This document shows positions 51,630 to 61,507 of a stretch of DNA of 64,000 nucleotides, one piece after another. This DNA is from Vibrio pelagius (GTDB taxonomy: Bacteria; Pseudomonadota; Gammaproteobacteria; Enterobacterales; Vibrionaceae): NCBI RefSeq assembly GCF_024347575.1, contig NZ_AP025503.1:1922001-1986000 (forward strand). Direction: 5' to 3'. Below the pieces are notes generated by a model. It ran no database searches. It was not told the origin of the DNA and worked only from the letters and a program-made list of their open reading frames with translations. Each line of letters starts with the position of its first letter. Positions within the stretch are counted from its first letter, which is position 1. A program made the position numbers and the translations under genes.

Positions 51630-52094
51630 TTACATAGAAGTACAGGTACCTTGGATAGCAAGATCGGTCTTAGTGACTTCAACTTTACCAGTTTGCTCTT
51701 CTACTTGCTCTAAGGCTGCACCGCCAACAAACACACCCATTTTGATGTATTGCTGAACGAAATAGTTACGACCTTCTTCTGTATACAAAGTTAGGTCGTT
51801 GGCTGAGAACTCGGATTCAGTACTGATCGTATGTTCTTGGTTCCCTGAAACTTGCTGGTAAAAGAAAACACCAGGTGCAGTCTCACCAACGCAATCGCCA
51901 TTAATGTAGACATCTTTTTTCAATGCAGCGCCGACTGTCGAGTTATCACGATATACATATACACCCGCCATACCCTCTGCTGGCTCAGCGAATTGCTTCA
52001 ATTTAGTTGACTCAGCTTTATCTGCGGTTGGAACCGTTGCACAACCTGATAATACTGACAGTGCTACTGCACTAAAAATTAGCTTAGTTTTCAT
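51630..52094 (-). CDS. DUF2846-like lipoprotein
   Basis: A 154-aa lipoprotein: signal peptide with lipobox LSGC (Cys18), then a beta-rich domain (GVYVYRDNSTVGAALKKDVYINGDCVG) of the DUF2846 type. Envelope-located, function unknown. ATG at 52094 with AAAGGTAAAC upstream. Confidence 0.83.
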   Translation of the reverse strand: MKTKLIFSAVALSVLSGCATVPTADKAESTKLKQFAEPAEGMAGVYVYRDNSTVGAALKKDVYINGDCVGETAPGVFFYQQVSGNQEHTISTESEFSANDLTLYTEEGRNYFVQQYIKMGVFVGGAALEQVEEQTGKVEVTKTDLAIQGTCTSM

Positions 52095-52532
52095 TTGTTT
52101 ACCTTTTGCTAAATAACGATCGTTTATAATTCAGCAAGATGATATACGCCCAAATTTATGAATCATGCTCCATTTATAAAAATCGCGACAAAGCTAACAC
52201 AATGCGAGAACTTCTCATTTTTTATTTGTAAATCCGTCACATTGTTACGATTTAACACATACTTAACCTGCTGTTTTTAATATAAAAAGCCAGCATCATG
52301 AAGCTAGCGTAGATTCAACAGATTGAGTTGTTTCAACTAACCGTTTTTAGGTGGAACAAATGCTGTGAGCTCAAGAGCCGGTCCTGTGTACTTCTCCTCT
52401 TCACATGTGCAGAATTCGCTGCACAGCTGTTTGCGGAGTTTTTAAATAACTTTGCAGACCATTGACTACATCAATAAAAAAAATCGTTAAATGAGCTAGA
52501 GTTCACGGCCAATGAAATAGTATGGGAAGACA
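52095..52532. other. Long intergenic region with a hairpin
   Basis: 438 bp without a CDS. A GTGCAG/CTGCAC stem with a 6-nt loop is at 52407-52424, followed by AGCTGTTTGCGGAGTTTTT, which looks like a weak terminator on the + strand. Could be the end of a small RNA. Confidence 0.35.
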
Positions 52533-52808
52533 ATGAGCCACCCTGAACTTTTGCAGAAAATTGCAAGCTTTGAACGTATTGAGCAGGCGCTTGAGTACTT
52601 TGAGATCGGATTTGACAGTCGATTCATCGAAGAGAACCGAACAGAGTTGATGAAACGTTTTAATGGCTATCTAATTTTGACCAAGCCGGATGATTGGTTT
52701 GCAGGGCGACGAGCACTCAAAAATGCCTATTGTAAGGTTCAACGCAGTAAACTAGACAAACATACACGTTCTGCTTGCCGCGGTTGTACATCTTGCCAAC
52801 GGCGCTGA
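52533..52808 (+). CDS. NifW-family small protein
   Basis: A 91-aa helical protein: IEQALEYFEIGFDSRFIEENRTELMKRFNGYL is the pattern of the NifW (nitrogenase-stabilising/protective) family, present in Vibrio without nitrogen fixation. The basic C-terminus carries three cysteines (CRGCTSC), perhaps metal-binding. ATG with GGGAAG upstream. Real role here unknown. Confidence 0.78.
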   Translation: MSHPELLQKIASFERIEQALEYFEIGFDSRFIEENRTELMKRFNGYLILTKPDDWFAGRRALKNAYCKVQRSKLDKHTRSACRGCTSCQRR

Positions 52809-52881
52809 AGTTTTCAGAGTAGTTTGCTTCAAATGAAGTGTGCTAACCTTAGTGCAACTCAACTACGAGATAACAACTACA

Positions 52882-54006
52882 ATGAAAATTTTCAGTAATT
52901 TCGAAAGCGGCAATATCAATGTCGTTAATGCAGATGCTCCACAAAACATCCAACTGACTATCCCAGCGGATAAGCACACTGACATTGCACAGTGGTTTCA
53001 CTTCCGTTTAGAGAGTGAAGCGCAAGTTCCACACCATTTTGAAATCCAAGGCTTAGCAAAGTCCGCCTACCCAGAGGGTTGGAAAGAGTACGACGTCGTT
53101 GCTTCTTACGATCGCGAAGAGTGGTTCCGTATTCCAGCAACGTTTGATGGTGATACGCTACAGTTCGATATCATTCCTGAGCATGAATCTATGTTCTTTG
53201 CTTACTTCGCTCCTTACTCCTATGACCGCCACCAAGATTTACTTCACAGTGCTCAAACGCACCCTGCTTGTAAGCTTGAAACACTAGGTGTGACTAACGA
53301 CAACAACGACATTAGCCTGCTTACCATTGGCGAACCGAGCCCGAAGAAAAAGAATATCTGGATCATTGGCCGTCAACACCCTGGTGAGACGATGGCAGAA
53401 TGGTTCATTGAGGGCTTCTTACAACGCCTTCTTGATGAGACAGACACAGTTGGCCGTGCCCTACTCGACAAGGTTGTGATTCGCGCAGTACCAAACATGA
53501 ACCCAGACGGCAGTATCCGTGGTCACTTACGTACTAATGGCTTGGGCGTAAACCTAAACCGCGAATGGCAAACACCCTCAATGGAGCGCAGCCCAGAGGT
53601 TTACCTCGTTCGTGAACGCATGTTAGAAACTGGCGTTGATATGTTCTTGGATATTCACGGTGACGAAGCTATCCCTTACAACTTTGTCGCGGGTAGCGAA
53701 GGTATTCCTTCTTATGATGCGCGTTTACAAGCCTTAGAAGAGCACTTCAAACAAGCACTCTTCACTATCACACCAGAATTCCAAGACGAAATCGGTTACG
53801 ATAAAGATGAGCCGGGCAAAGCAAACTTAACTGTAGGCTCAAACTGGGTCGCAGAGCAATTCAAGTGCCTGTCTTACACCGTTGAAATGCCATTTAAAGA
53901 TCATATTAGCCACGCAGATGAGCTTTACGGCTGGTCACCAGACCGCAGTGTTGCATTTGGTCACGATATGCTGGCGGCAGTATGGGCAACCGTACCAAAA
54001 CTGTAA
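52882..54006 (+). CDS. M14-family zinc carboxypeptidase
   Basis: A 374-aa cytosolic carboxypeptidase of the CCP-like M14 group. An N-terminal beta domain (SGNINVVNADAPQNIQLTIP) precedes the catalytic domain with zinc ligands in RQHPGETMAEWF and DIHGDEAIPY and the catalytic glutamate in YTVEMPFKD. ATG 52882 (MKIFSNFESGNI) matches the family start. Peptide substrate not known. Confidence 0.88.
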   Translation: MKIFSNFESGNINVVNADAPQNIQLTIPADKHTDIAQWFHFRLESEAQVPHHFEIQGLAKSAYPEGWKEYDVVASYDREEWFRIPATFDGDTLQFDIIPEHESMFFAYFAPYSYDRHQDLLHSAQTHPACKLETLGVTNDNNDISLLTIGEPSPKKKNIWIIGRQHPGETMAEWFIEGFLQRLLDETDTVGRALLDKVVIRAVPNMNPDGSIRGHLRTNGLGVNLNREWQTPSMERSPEVYLVRERMLETGVDMFLDIHGDEAIPYNFVAGSEGIPSYDARLQALEEHFKQALFTITPEFQDEIGYDKDEPGKANLTVGSNWVAEQFKCLSYTVEMPFKDHISHADELYGWSPDRSVAFGHDMLAAVWATVPKL

Positions 54007-54059
54007 TCCGTCCATACTATATGCAGGCAACTCTGTAGAGTTATCAGACCGATAGAGAC

Positions 54060-54095
54060 AAGAAGCCCGAGAGTTATTTCACTCTCGGGCTTCTT
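54060..54095. terminator. Strong bidirectional terminator
   Basis: AAGAAGCCCGAGAGT (54060-54074), 6-nt loop, ACTCTCGGGCTTCTT (54081-54095); 15-bp perfect stem between convergent genes. Confidence 0.9.
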
Positions 54096-54124
54096 AATGT
54101 TCTCAACTACTTTAGTCAATTCAA

Positions 54125-54481
54125 CTACGCCGCTCTTAAACTTGCGAAAAATGCAGGGTAGCGTTGGCGGATGTGCCTCTGTTCAGACACCATGTCTTTA
54201 AAGCTCGGACCACGAGACAGTTGAATGATCACTTCATCCCCATCAAAGCGTAAAACCGCACCCGATATATCAACGCGTTTTTCATCATGTAGGTCGAGTG
54301 TGCCCGCCATCGAAAGTCCACGATAAAAGTGACTGACATTTCGTGTCATAACGCGCACGCCTTTCTCCGATACTTCACTCACTTGAAAGAGCTCATCTTT
54401 GATACGCATGATCGGCCTAGCCCCTTTGGGGTATTTTAGGCGATAGTACTGGCGTTTTTGGGTAAACGACCCGTCACTCAT
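54125..54481 (-). CDS. PilZ-domain protein
   Basis: A 118-aa protein that probably binds cyclic di-GMP. The N-terminal QKRQYYRLKYPKGARPIM has an RxxxR-like run and the beta barrel continues with VSEKGVRV and GTLDLHDEKRVDISGAVLRF. The canonical D/NxSxxG is VSEKGV, so binding affinity is uncertain. Monocistronic. Confidence 0.8.
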   Translation of the reverse strand: MSDGSFTQKRQYYRLKYPKGARPIMRIKDELFQVSEVSEKGVRVMTRNVSHFYRGLSMAGTLDLHDEKRVDISGAVLRFDGDEVIIQLSRGPSFKDMVSEQRHIRQRYPAFFASLRAA

Positions 54482-54733
54482 TTATCTGTCTCCCTACACA
54501 TGGTGCAGCTTAAGCTTAGCACCCAAATCAATATCCACTCACAAGATGAACATAGCACAAATCATCATTAGAATTAATTATCGGCTATGCTTGTCAGACC
54601 TTTAGCGAAAATATCGACACGTGACGTCCGATTTTGCTAGAGGCAAAGTCCAAACGGTTCTGATTAGCTAAAAAGGTTCACTCAACCATTGCGCGCTGTT
54701 AGACTCCTCATCCATTTTCAATCGGTTCACATC

Positions 54734-55975
54734 ATGACATTCAAATCATTAAACCTGTGTTCTGAGCTTATCGAGGCTCTGCCGCAAACGCTGCAACAAC
54801 CAACAGAAATTCAAACGAAAACGATCCCAGCGATCATTGAGAAAAGGGATTTACTGGCATTGGCTCAGACTGGCAGCGGCAAAACACTTGCATTTGGTCT
54901 GGGTGGACTACACAACCTTGAACATGGCATCGATGCGGTTCAAAGTCTCATAGTGGTACCAACACGTGAACTCGCCAACCAAGTAGCCTCTTCAATAGAG
55001 CCTTTTGCGCGTGCACTCTCCATTCGTATTGCAACCTTTATAGGTGGAATGAGCGAAGAGAGTATTAGCGATATGTTGAGTCAGGAACCGCAGATGATTG
55101 TAGCGACACCTGGTCGTTTAGTGTCTCTGATCGAACATGGCTCACTATCACTCTCACAGTGCAAATCATTTGTGCTTGATGAAGCCGACCGTCTATTAGA
55201 CATGGGATTTTGGCCTGACATTCAGGCGATCAAGAAATCTCTACCAGCCAAACATCAGACTCTGCTTTTCTCGGCAACACTACCGACGGAGTTAGAGCAA
55301 CAAGCTGAAACCCTGCTGTTCAAGCCATTGAAAGTGAGCGTACACCCAAAAAACAGTGTGGTCGAGAACATCCAAGAGACCTTGTATTTGGTCAACAAAG
55401 GCAGTAAACCTCAAGCTCTTATCAGTCTATTGAAGCAGCATCAAAACACTCAATCTTTGGTTTTCATCGGCGCAAAAGATAACGCAGATGCTCTCACTAA
55501 GAAGCTTAAGAAAGCCAAGCTCAATGTTGAAGCACTGCACGGTAATAAGACTCAAGACGAACGCAGCCAACTCCTCGAAGCGTTTAAAGAAAGGAATATT
55601 GAAACGCTTGTTGCAACCGATGTGATGGCTCGTGGTATTCATATTGACGACCTACCTCTGGTCATCAACTTTGAGTTACCTGCTCATTCCGCAAGCTATG
55701 TCCATCGTGTCGGGCGCACCGCTCGTGCTGGCGCCAATGGTCATGCCATTTCATTGGTGAGTCACAGTGAAATGGATACCTTGAATGCAATACGTCAATT
55801 AACCAAGCGAGCATTACCAGTTCAATCGCTAGACGGCTTCCCTGTGACCGACAAGCCAGCAACCGAAGGCACACAACGCAAACGTCCTCCGAAAGACAAA
55901 CAGGCCAATCGTCGAACAGCCAAGAAAAAGAGCATTAAGCAATTTAAAAGTAAGAACTCACGTCAAGCAAATTGA
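54734..55975 (+). CDS. DEAD-box RNA helicase
   Basis: A 413-aa ATP-dependent RNA helicase of the RhlE/SrmB style. Motifs: AQTGSGKT, PTRELA, DEADRLLDMGF, FSATLP, ARGIHIDDLPLV and HRVGRTARAG. The C-terminal tail is short and lysine-rich. ATG 54734 (MTFKSLNLCSELIEAL) is preferred over 54689. Confidence 0.93.
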   Translation: MTFKSLNLCSELIEALPQTLQQPTEIQTKTIPAIIEKRDLLALAQTGSGKTLAFGLGGLHNLEHGIDAVQSLIVVPTRELANQVASSIEPFARALSIRIATFIGGMSEESISDMLSQEPQMIVATPGRLVSLIEHGSLSLSQCKSFVLDEADRLLDMGFWPDIQAIKKSLPAKHQTLLFSATLPTELEQQAETLLFKPLKVSVHPKNSVVENIQETLYLVNKGSKPQALISLLKQHQNTQSLVFIGAKDNADALTKKLKKAKLNVEALHGNKTQDERSQLLEAFKERNIETLVATDVMARGIHIDDLPLVINFELPAHSASYVHRVGRTARAGANGHAISLVSHSEMDTLNAIRQLTKRALPVQSLDGFPVTDKPATEGTQRKRPPKDKQANRRTAKKKSIKQFKSKNSRQAN

Positions 55976-56031
55976 TCGTCAGTGTCGCATCCGACAACAC
56001 CCTGTTTTGAACAAAAACGGATGTTTCATCC

Positions 56032-56059
56032 AAAGCCCGGTTTTGAACTGGGCTTTTTT
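56032..56059 (+). terminator. Terminator of the helicase gene
   Basis: AAAGCCCGGTT (56032-56042) with AACTGGGCTTT (56046-56056), one wobble pair, then six T. Confidence 0.85.
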
Positions 56060-56272
56060 ACATCTAAACCTGACGAAATAGTCATCTTTACTCATATAAA
56101 ACCTCTTATTTCAACACTAGGCTCCAAGCTGTTTTGATGACATTTTTATGAATATCGCACTCAACTGATTGATTCCTCGTTGGTCAAAAAAAATACTTCA
56201 AAATCGCGTTGACGGTCACAAAACCACCAACTAGATTTTTCTATTAGTGTCTATAAACAGGAGGTCATTGAA

Positions 56273-56494
56273 ATGAAACGTGCTAGCTCTGCATACCGAT
56301 TACAACTGATTAAAGAAGTGGCAACCCGACGCGACCGTCAACGTTCCAATGACCCGATGGCTAACTACATTCAAACACTATTAGACAATAAAGATGAGAG
56401 TGATAGCTCTGTTGAACGTAACCACCGATTCAGTGGTAATCATTTTGATGAGCATATTGGTGGATGGGTAAGCGATCATTGGGGTTCCAAGTAG
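56273..56494 (+). CDS. Small conserved-type hypothetical protein
   Basis: A 73-aa soluble basic-then-acidic protein (MKRASSAYRLQLIKEVATRR ... GGWVSDHWGSK). AGGAGG is at ideal distance before the ATG, and a strong terminator follows, so it is very likely a real monocistronic gene. No family recognised. Confidence 0.75.
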   Translation: MKRASSAYRLQLIKEVATRRDRQRSNDPMANYIQTLLDNKDESDSSVERNHRFSGNHFDEHIGGWVSDHWGSK

Positions 56495-56533
56495 ATTTGC
56501 CCCAAAAGTAATACTTTCGAGCCCATAATGCAT

Positions 56534-56558
56534 AAAAGCCACTGTTTAGTGGCTTTTT
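56534..56558 (+). terminator. Intrinsic terminator
   Basis: AAAAGCCACT (56534-56543), loop GTTT, AGTGGCTTTT (56548-56557), then T; ends the small gene at 56273. Confidence 0.87.
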
Positions 56559-56600
56559 AGTATTCTGTTATCACCTTGGTATCAATTTACTGTTCGTGCA

Positions 56601-56768
56601 CTATTGGAAAGGCATATCAGAGAGGTGGGACAACACTTCCATTTGCTCTTCTTCAGTCATAGTGTGCCAATCGCGTGCGACTCTTTCTGGGTCATCTTTA
56701 TCTTCTATGCGTTCTTTGTCTAACGACTTTATTGGCTTTTTCTTAATTTTTCTCTCTTTCTTACTCAT
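56601..56768 (-). CDS. Small highly charged protein
   Basis: A 55-aa ORF: lysine-rich opening MSKKERKIKKKPIKSLDKER, then acidic helical HTMTEEEQMEVLSHLSDMPF. AAGGATGATG lies upstream of ATG 56768. The biased, non-random composition and position between terminated genes support a real gene. Function unknown. Confidence 0.55.
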   Translation of the reverse strand: MSKKERKIKKKPIKSLDKERIEDKDDPERVARDWHTMTEEEQMEVLSHLSDMPFQ

Positions 56769-56863
56769 ACCAACATCATCCTTTCTGGCATCGTAGTCCT
56801 AGTAGTATTACACCTGCCGACCAATGTAAATAATTTGTTAAAATTAGACTATGTGAACCGCGA

Positions 56864-57127
56864 TTATCCAAAAAGATCTTGTTGTGGATTCACAGACTCT
56901 TCTGATGGCTGTTGTGGTTTAGCGCCACTATTCAACTGAGCAAGACGCTTTCTTCTATATCTTTGTCGGCATAATTTAATGACATGCAACTGCTGAGATG
57001 GTGTCATCGACATCCAATTAAAGCGCTCTTCCCGCTTTCGCATACAACCATTGCAATAGCCTTTCTCATCGGTTGAACATACTCCGACACAAGGGCTTGG
57101 AACTTGGAAAAACTCTAACTGCTCCAC
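56864..57127 (-). CDS. DUF1289 family cysteine-rich protein
   Basis: An 87-aa protein with the DUF1289 signature PSPCVGVCSTDEKGYCNGCMRKREE (four Cys, probable metal site) followed by a basic helix. GTG at 57127 behind AGGAGGA is the likely start; the longer frame to 57253 encodes an unlikely aromatic N-terminus. Function unknown. Confidence 0.82.
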   Translation of the reverse strand: MEQLEFFQVPSPCVGVCSTDEKGYCNGCMRKREERFNWMSMTPSQQLHVIKLCRQRYRRKRLAQLNSGAKPQQPSEESVNPQQDLFG

Positions 57128-57304
57128 GACTCCTCCTGAGTACTTTATATGCCTGCTACTATGATGACTAAACCATCGAGCCCAATGAATCCATACTAAA
57201 CTATGACCGTATACTGACATATATAGTGCTTTGTTAACTATACTTTTCATCAATCAAGTTACGTAACTTTGGTAACTTTGTTTATTCCTTTGGAGCCATA
57301 TTAT

Positions 57305-57751
57305 ATGAAGTTTAGTTCAAAAAAATTACTAGCAGTAGCCGCTTTACCAATCATGCTTGCTGCATGCACGACAACAGGTAGTGACGCAACGCAAGTAACA
57401 GCTACCGACTTACAGCACCATAATTGGGAACTGGCACAAATCGACGGCAAAAACATTGAGAAAAGCGTGCATCGTGAAGCACCCCGCCTTGAGATCGGTG
57501 AAAAGCTAACAGCTAATGGCGTTGCAGGTTGTAATAATTTCTTTGGTCAGGGTGAATTAAAAGATGGTCAATTCCGCATCAAACAGATGGGTATGACAAT
57601 GAAGATGTGTCACGGTACAGCAATGGATATTGAACAGTCTGTATCTGCGACTCTTGTAGAGTGGAGCGACGTAACGCTAACCAACGACATATTAATACTG
57701 AAGAACGATGTACACACTCTGACGTACACACTAAATGATTGGAAAAACTAA
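57305..57751 (+). CDS. META-domain lipoprotein (HslJ-like)
   Basis: A 148-aa lipoprotein: signal peptide with lipobox LAAC (Cys20), then a META domain (LQHHNWELAQIDGKNI, GVAGCNNFFGQ, MKMCHGTAMDIEQ). E. coli HslJ of this family is linked to novobiocin tolerance. ATG 57305 chosen because it begins the signal peptide. Confidence 0.87.
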   Translation: MKFSSKKLLAVAALPIMLAACTTTGSDATQVTATDLQHHNWELAQIDGKNIEKSVHREAPRLEIGEKLTANGVAGCNNFFGQGELKDGQFRIKQMGMTMKMCHGTAMDIEQSVSATLVEWSDVTLTNDILILKNDVHTLTYTLNDWKN

Positions 57752-57781
57752 TCATCTCAACAACGTGAAAATCAAGTTTTC

Positions 57782-57806
57782 AAAAGGAGCCATTTGGCTC
57801 CTTTTT
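57782..57806 (+). terminator. Terminator of the META-domain gene
   Basis: AAAAGGAGCC (57782-57791), loop ATTT, GGCTCCTTTT (57796-57805), then T. Confidence 0.9.
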
Positions 57807-58021
57807 TCGTATCTGGAGAGTATTTCCAACTTATTAAAAAATTTCTCATTGGTTCTGTAATTATTTAGCCAAAAACACGGTCATAGATAAGGTCACATAA
57901 TTCGACAAGTAATTCTTTGAATTTACTATTGAATTAGAAATTATTTCAGAACCAGATAGAATAACTTTAGGAAGTACCAAATGCACAGCCCTCGCCGGTT
58001 CACAAAGATATGGAAAAGTTT

Positions 58022-59185
58022 ATGAACAAATTAGTTAGTACTATTGGATTACTTGCCACAACGGCCTATAGCGCAACACTTTATGCAGACAGCACAAACA
58101 CTCAAGAGTGGAGCAAAATAGAGCGCGAAGCCGAAGGACAAACTGTCTACTTCCATGCTTGGGGCGGCAACCAAGAGATCAATCGCTATATCCAATGGGC
58201 TGGCAAGCAATTGCAACAAAATCACGGCGTGACACTTAAGCACGTTAAGGTCACTGACATAGCCGAAACAACAACTCGTCTGATCGCAGAAAAAGCCGCT
58301 GGTAAAAACAGTGGTGGTAGTGTCGATATGGTCTGGATTAACGGTGAAAACTTCCGTTCTATGAAGGACAATGCGCTACTGTTTGGCCCATTTACTGAAA
58401 CACTACCTAACTGGCAGTATGTCGATAAGTCGCTACCCATCGATGTTGATTTTTCAGAACCTACGGAGGGCTTAGAAGCGCCTTGGGGTGTTGGACAACT
58501 GGTCTTTATTCACGACCAAGAAACACTCAACAACCCTCCGCACTCTTTCTCTGAAATGTTGAGCTACGCACAAGCGTATCCAAATCGCTTAAGCTACCCT
58601 CGTCCACCAGAATTTCACGGCACCAGCTTTGTGAAGTCGCTCCTTATTGAGCTCACCAATAACGATCCAGCCCTGTCTAAACCTGTTGATGAGAAGACCT
58701 TCCAGACGATTACTCAACCACTATGGGCATACCTTGATGAATTCCATAAGGTTGCGTGGCGTGGCGGCAAACAATTCCCTGCTGGTACATCCGAAAGCAT
58801 CCAGCTGCTTGATGATGGTCAGTTGGACTTAGCGATCACCTTCAACCCGAATGCGGTTTTCTCTGCTCAAGCCAATGGTACACTGGCAGAAACCACCAAA
58901 GCGTTTGCCTTCGAAAGTGGTGCACTATCTAACATTCACTTTTTAGCCATCCCTTGGAATGCCAACGCATCGGCGGGCGCGCAAGTGGCAATCAACTACC
59001 TACTAAGCCCAGAAGCACAATCACGCAAAGGCGACCTTAACATCTGGGGCGACCCATCTGTATTGAGCAGCAAATACCTAACAGGAAGCGCGCGTAATAC
59101 TCAGCAGTTCAAGTCGGTAGATGAGCCGCACCCAAGCTGGCAAACCGCACTCGAATCTGAGTGGTTAAAGCGCTACGGTAACTAA
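58022..59185 (+). CDS. ynjB: ABC transporter substrate-binding protein, YnjB-like
   Basis: A 387-aa periplasmic binding protein: signal peptide (LVSTIGLLATTAYSATLYA), then a two-lobe type II fold (VYFHAWGGNQEINRYIQW, VDMVWINGENFRSM). The order binding protein, double permease, ATPase, CDP-alcohol transferase is that of E. coli ynjBCD-F. Ligand unknown; thiamine and iron-type transporters are distant relatives. ATG 58022 chosen over 58010. Confidence 0.87.
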   Translation: MNKLVSTIGLLATTAYSATLYADSTNTQEWSKIEREAEGQTVYFHAWGGNQEINRYIQWAGKQLQQNHGVTLKHVKVTDIAETTTRLIAEKAAGKNSGGSVDMVWINGENFRSMKDNALLFGPFTETLPNWQYVDKSLPIDVDFSEPTEGLEAPWGVGQLVFIHDQETLNNPPHSFSEMLSYAQAYPNRLSYPRPPEFHGTSFVKSLLIELTNNDPALSKPVDEKTFQTITQPLWAYLDEFHKVAWRGGKQFPAGTSESIQLLDDGQLDLAITFNPNAVFSAQANGTLAETTKAFAFESGALSNIHFLAIPWNANASAGAQVAINYLLSPEAQSRKGDLNIWGDPSVLSSKYLTGSARNTQQFKSVDEPHPSWQTALESEWLKRYGN

Positions 59186-59187
59186 GT

Positions 59188-60891
59188 TTGATTCTTCACG
59201 CTCTATATTTTGTTGTTATAGCGGTGTGCATCATCCCAACTATCCCAGGGGTAGTTGGGGTTATTGCTTCATCCCTCAGTTATATACCTCCACTGGGTTT
59301 AGAACAGTTTTCAATCGTTGGTTTCGAGCAAGTTTTCGCGTGGGAAGGCGTCTACCACTCTATCGGTCTTACACTGAGCTCAGCCGTGATCAGCAGCTAC
59401 CTGGCCTGTTTTCTCACCTTCTGTATTCTCCAAGCCACGTGGGACAAACCATTCTGGCGTAAAATCGAGCTTACTCTGTCTCCGATGCTAGCGATTCCTC
59501 ATGTTGCCTTTGCTATCGGGTTCGCCTTTCTGTTTAGCCCAAGCGGTCTTGGCATGCGTGTCCTGCAAGGTTTCTTTGGTGAACCTTCGACGAATACTGA
59601 GCTAGCGTTACTGGTGAAAGACCCGTATGCACTTGGATTAATCGTGATGTTGGCGTTGAAGGAGATTCCATTCTTATTGTTAATGAGTATCTCTATTCTG
59701 CAACAATTAGATATTCCTAAAATAACCAAAGTGAGTGCTTCGCTAGGCTACAATCGTTCACAAATTTGGTGGAAATGTGTTTTCCCACAATGGTTCAACA
59801 AATTACGCTTCCCTATGTTGGCGGTACTCGCTTACAGTTTGTCTGTGGTTGATATCGCGCTCATTATCGGTCCAACAAACCCACCCACTTTTGCTGTATT
59901 AGTGTGGCAATGGTTTAACGACCCAGACCTCAGCTTATTACCAAGAGCTGCAGCCGGGGCCATTGTTCTATTTGGTTTAGCAAGCCTACTTATAGCGTTT
60001 GCTCGATTGGTTGAGTGGACCGTTCTTAAGTATTTTCGCGGTTGGCAGGTGTCAGGTCGCCGTGGTGTCGCTCTACCTGGACGTAGCCTGTTCTCTTTCT
60101 TGGCATTGCTAACAGCAGCCATGTTCCCATTGATGTTGATATGGAGTGTCGCTCAACGCTGGCGCTTTCCTGACCTATTACCAAGCCGTTATAGCACTCG
60201 CTTTTGGGAATACGAGTGGAACGCGATCACCGGTACCATTAGCACCAGCCTCTGGATTGCGGTTATTTCTGCGACCATCGCGTTAGTACTTGCCCTCATT
60301 GCTCATGAATACCGTATTAAGCATCGTTGGCAGGTTCCGGGATACATTATCGCGATTCCGATGCTTATTCCTCAGCTATCTGTTCTGTTTGGTTTGCAGG
60401 TTACCACTCTCTACCTCAATAGTACCGCTTATGAGTTTTGGGTGATTTGGTCGCATGTATTTTTTGCTTTTCCATTCGTCTATCTGTCATTGGACGGCCC
60501 TTGGCGCAGTTTTGAACCTGGCTTGATCAAAGCCGCTCTCAGCCTCGGGAAGTCGCCGCTTCGAAGCTGGCTCACGGTTAAATTACCTATTCTGTTACCA
60601 ACGATGGTTTTTGCTTGGGCTGTGGGCATTAGTGTCAGCCTTGCTCAATATCTGCCAACCTTGATGTTGGGTGCAGGTAGAATCAGCACCATCACCACAG
60701 AAGCGGTTGCCTTGACGAGTGGATTCGACCGCAGGGTCACCGCGATTTACGCTATTTGGCAAGCCTTACTGCCACTATTCTTTTTCTCTTTTGCGATTCT
60801 TATCAGCCGTTTACAAATGAAGTATCGCCGTCTTTCATATAAAGGTTTATTACCTAATGAGTCTATCTCTCAACGACCTCGCCATCCATAA
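59188..60891 (+). CDS. ynjC: ABC transporter fused permease, YnjC-like
   Basis: A 567-aa inner-membrane protein with two MetI-like permease halves joined head to tail, each with an EAA-type loop (SASLGYNRSQIWWKCVFPQW; ALSLGKSPLRSWLTVKLPIL). The double-length form is like ThiP/FbpB. Starts with TTG 2 nt after the ynjB stop, so it is translationally coupled. Confidence 0.88.
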   Translation: MILHALYFVVIAVCIIPTIPGVVGVIASSLSYIPPLGLEQFSIVGFEQVFAWEGVYHSIGLTLSSAVISSYLACFLTFCILQATWDKPFWRKIELTLSPMLAIPHVAFAIGFAFLFSPSGLGMRVLQGFFGEPSTNTELALLVKDPYALGLIVMLALKEIPFLLLMSISILQQLDIPKITKVSASLGYNRSQIWWKCVFPQWFNKLRFPMLAVLAYSLSVVDIALIIGPTNPPTFAVLVWQWFNDPDLSLLPRAAAGAIVLFGLASLLIAFARLVEWTVLKYFRGWQVSGRRGVALPGRSLFSFLALLTAAMFPLMLIWSVAQRWRFPDLLPSRYSTRFWEYEWNAITGTISTSLWIAVISATIALVLALIAHEYRIKHRWQVPGYIIAIPMLIPQLSVLFGLQVTTLYLNSTAYEFWVIWSHVFFAFPFVYLSLDGPWRSFEPGLIKAALSLGKSPLRSWLTVKLPILLPTMVFAWAVGISVSLAQYLPTLMLGAGRISTITTEAVALTSGFDRRVTAIYAIWQALLPLFFFSFAILISRLQMKYRRLSYKGLLPNESISQRPRHP

Positions 60892-61507
60892 GCTCGATGG
60901 AAGCGAGTTATTCTCATCGCTCAATCTTCATTTAAAATCCGGCGAAGTGCTGGCTCTGATGGGACCAAGTGGCTGTGGTAAGTCGACTCTGCTCGACGTG
61001 ATCGCTGGTCACCTTAGCAACGAGTTTGAATACACAGGGCAAGTTCACGTCAACGACGCGCGAATTGATCAAGTCGCGCCTCATCAACGTGAGGTTGGGA
61101 TCCTGTTTCAAGACGATCTGCTCTTCCCTCACCTAAAAGTTTGGGAAAACCTGGCCTTTGCACTACCAAACAGTATCAAAGGAAAAGAGCGCCAACAGCG
61201 AGCGTTAGATGCGCTAAAAGACATCGAACTGACACGACTTGCCGACTCATTCCCAGACCAGATTTCTGGAGGGCAACGAGCACGAGTCAGTTTGACCAGA
61301 ATGTTGCTCGCCAAACCGAAAGTTGCGTTGTTAGACGAGCCCTTCAGCAAACTCGACCCTGAATTGCGTGTTCAATTTCGCGATTGGGTATTTGAGCAAC
61401 TCAGCAAAGCCAACATACCTACATTGATGGTGACCCACGATAAAGCGGATATTCCACCAGCAGCACGAGTACTGAATTGGCCATGGAGTACAGAGAATGC
61501 TAGATAA
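60857..61507 (+). CDS. ynjD: ABC transporter ATP-binding protein, YnjD-like
   Basis: A 216-aa ATPase with Walker A GPSGCGKSTLLD, signature ISGGQRARVSLTR, Walker B VALLDEPFSKLD and H-loop MVTHDKAD. It overlaps the permease gene by 35 nt. Energises the importer. Confidence 0.92.
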   Translation: MSLSLNDLAIHKLDGSELFSSLNLHLKSGEVLALMGPSGCGKSTLLDVIAGHLSNEFEYTGQVHVNDARIDQVAPHQREVGILFQDDLLFPHLKVWENLAFALPNSIKGKERQQRALDALKDIELTRLADSFPDQISGGQRARVSLTRMLLAKPKVALLDEPFSKLDPELRVQFRDWVFEQLSKANIPTLMVTHDKADIPPAARVLNWPWSTENAR

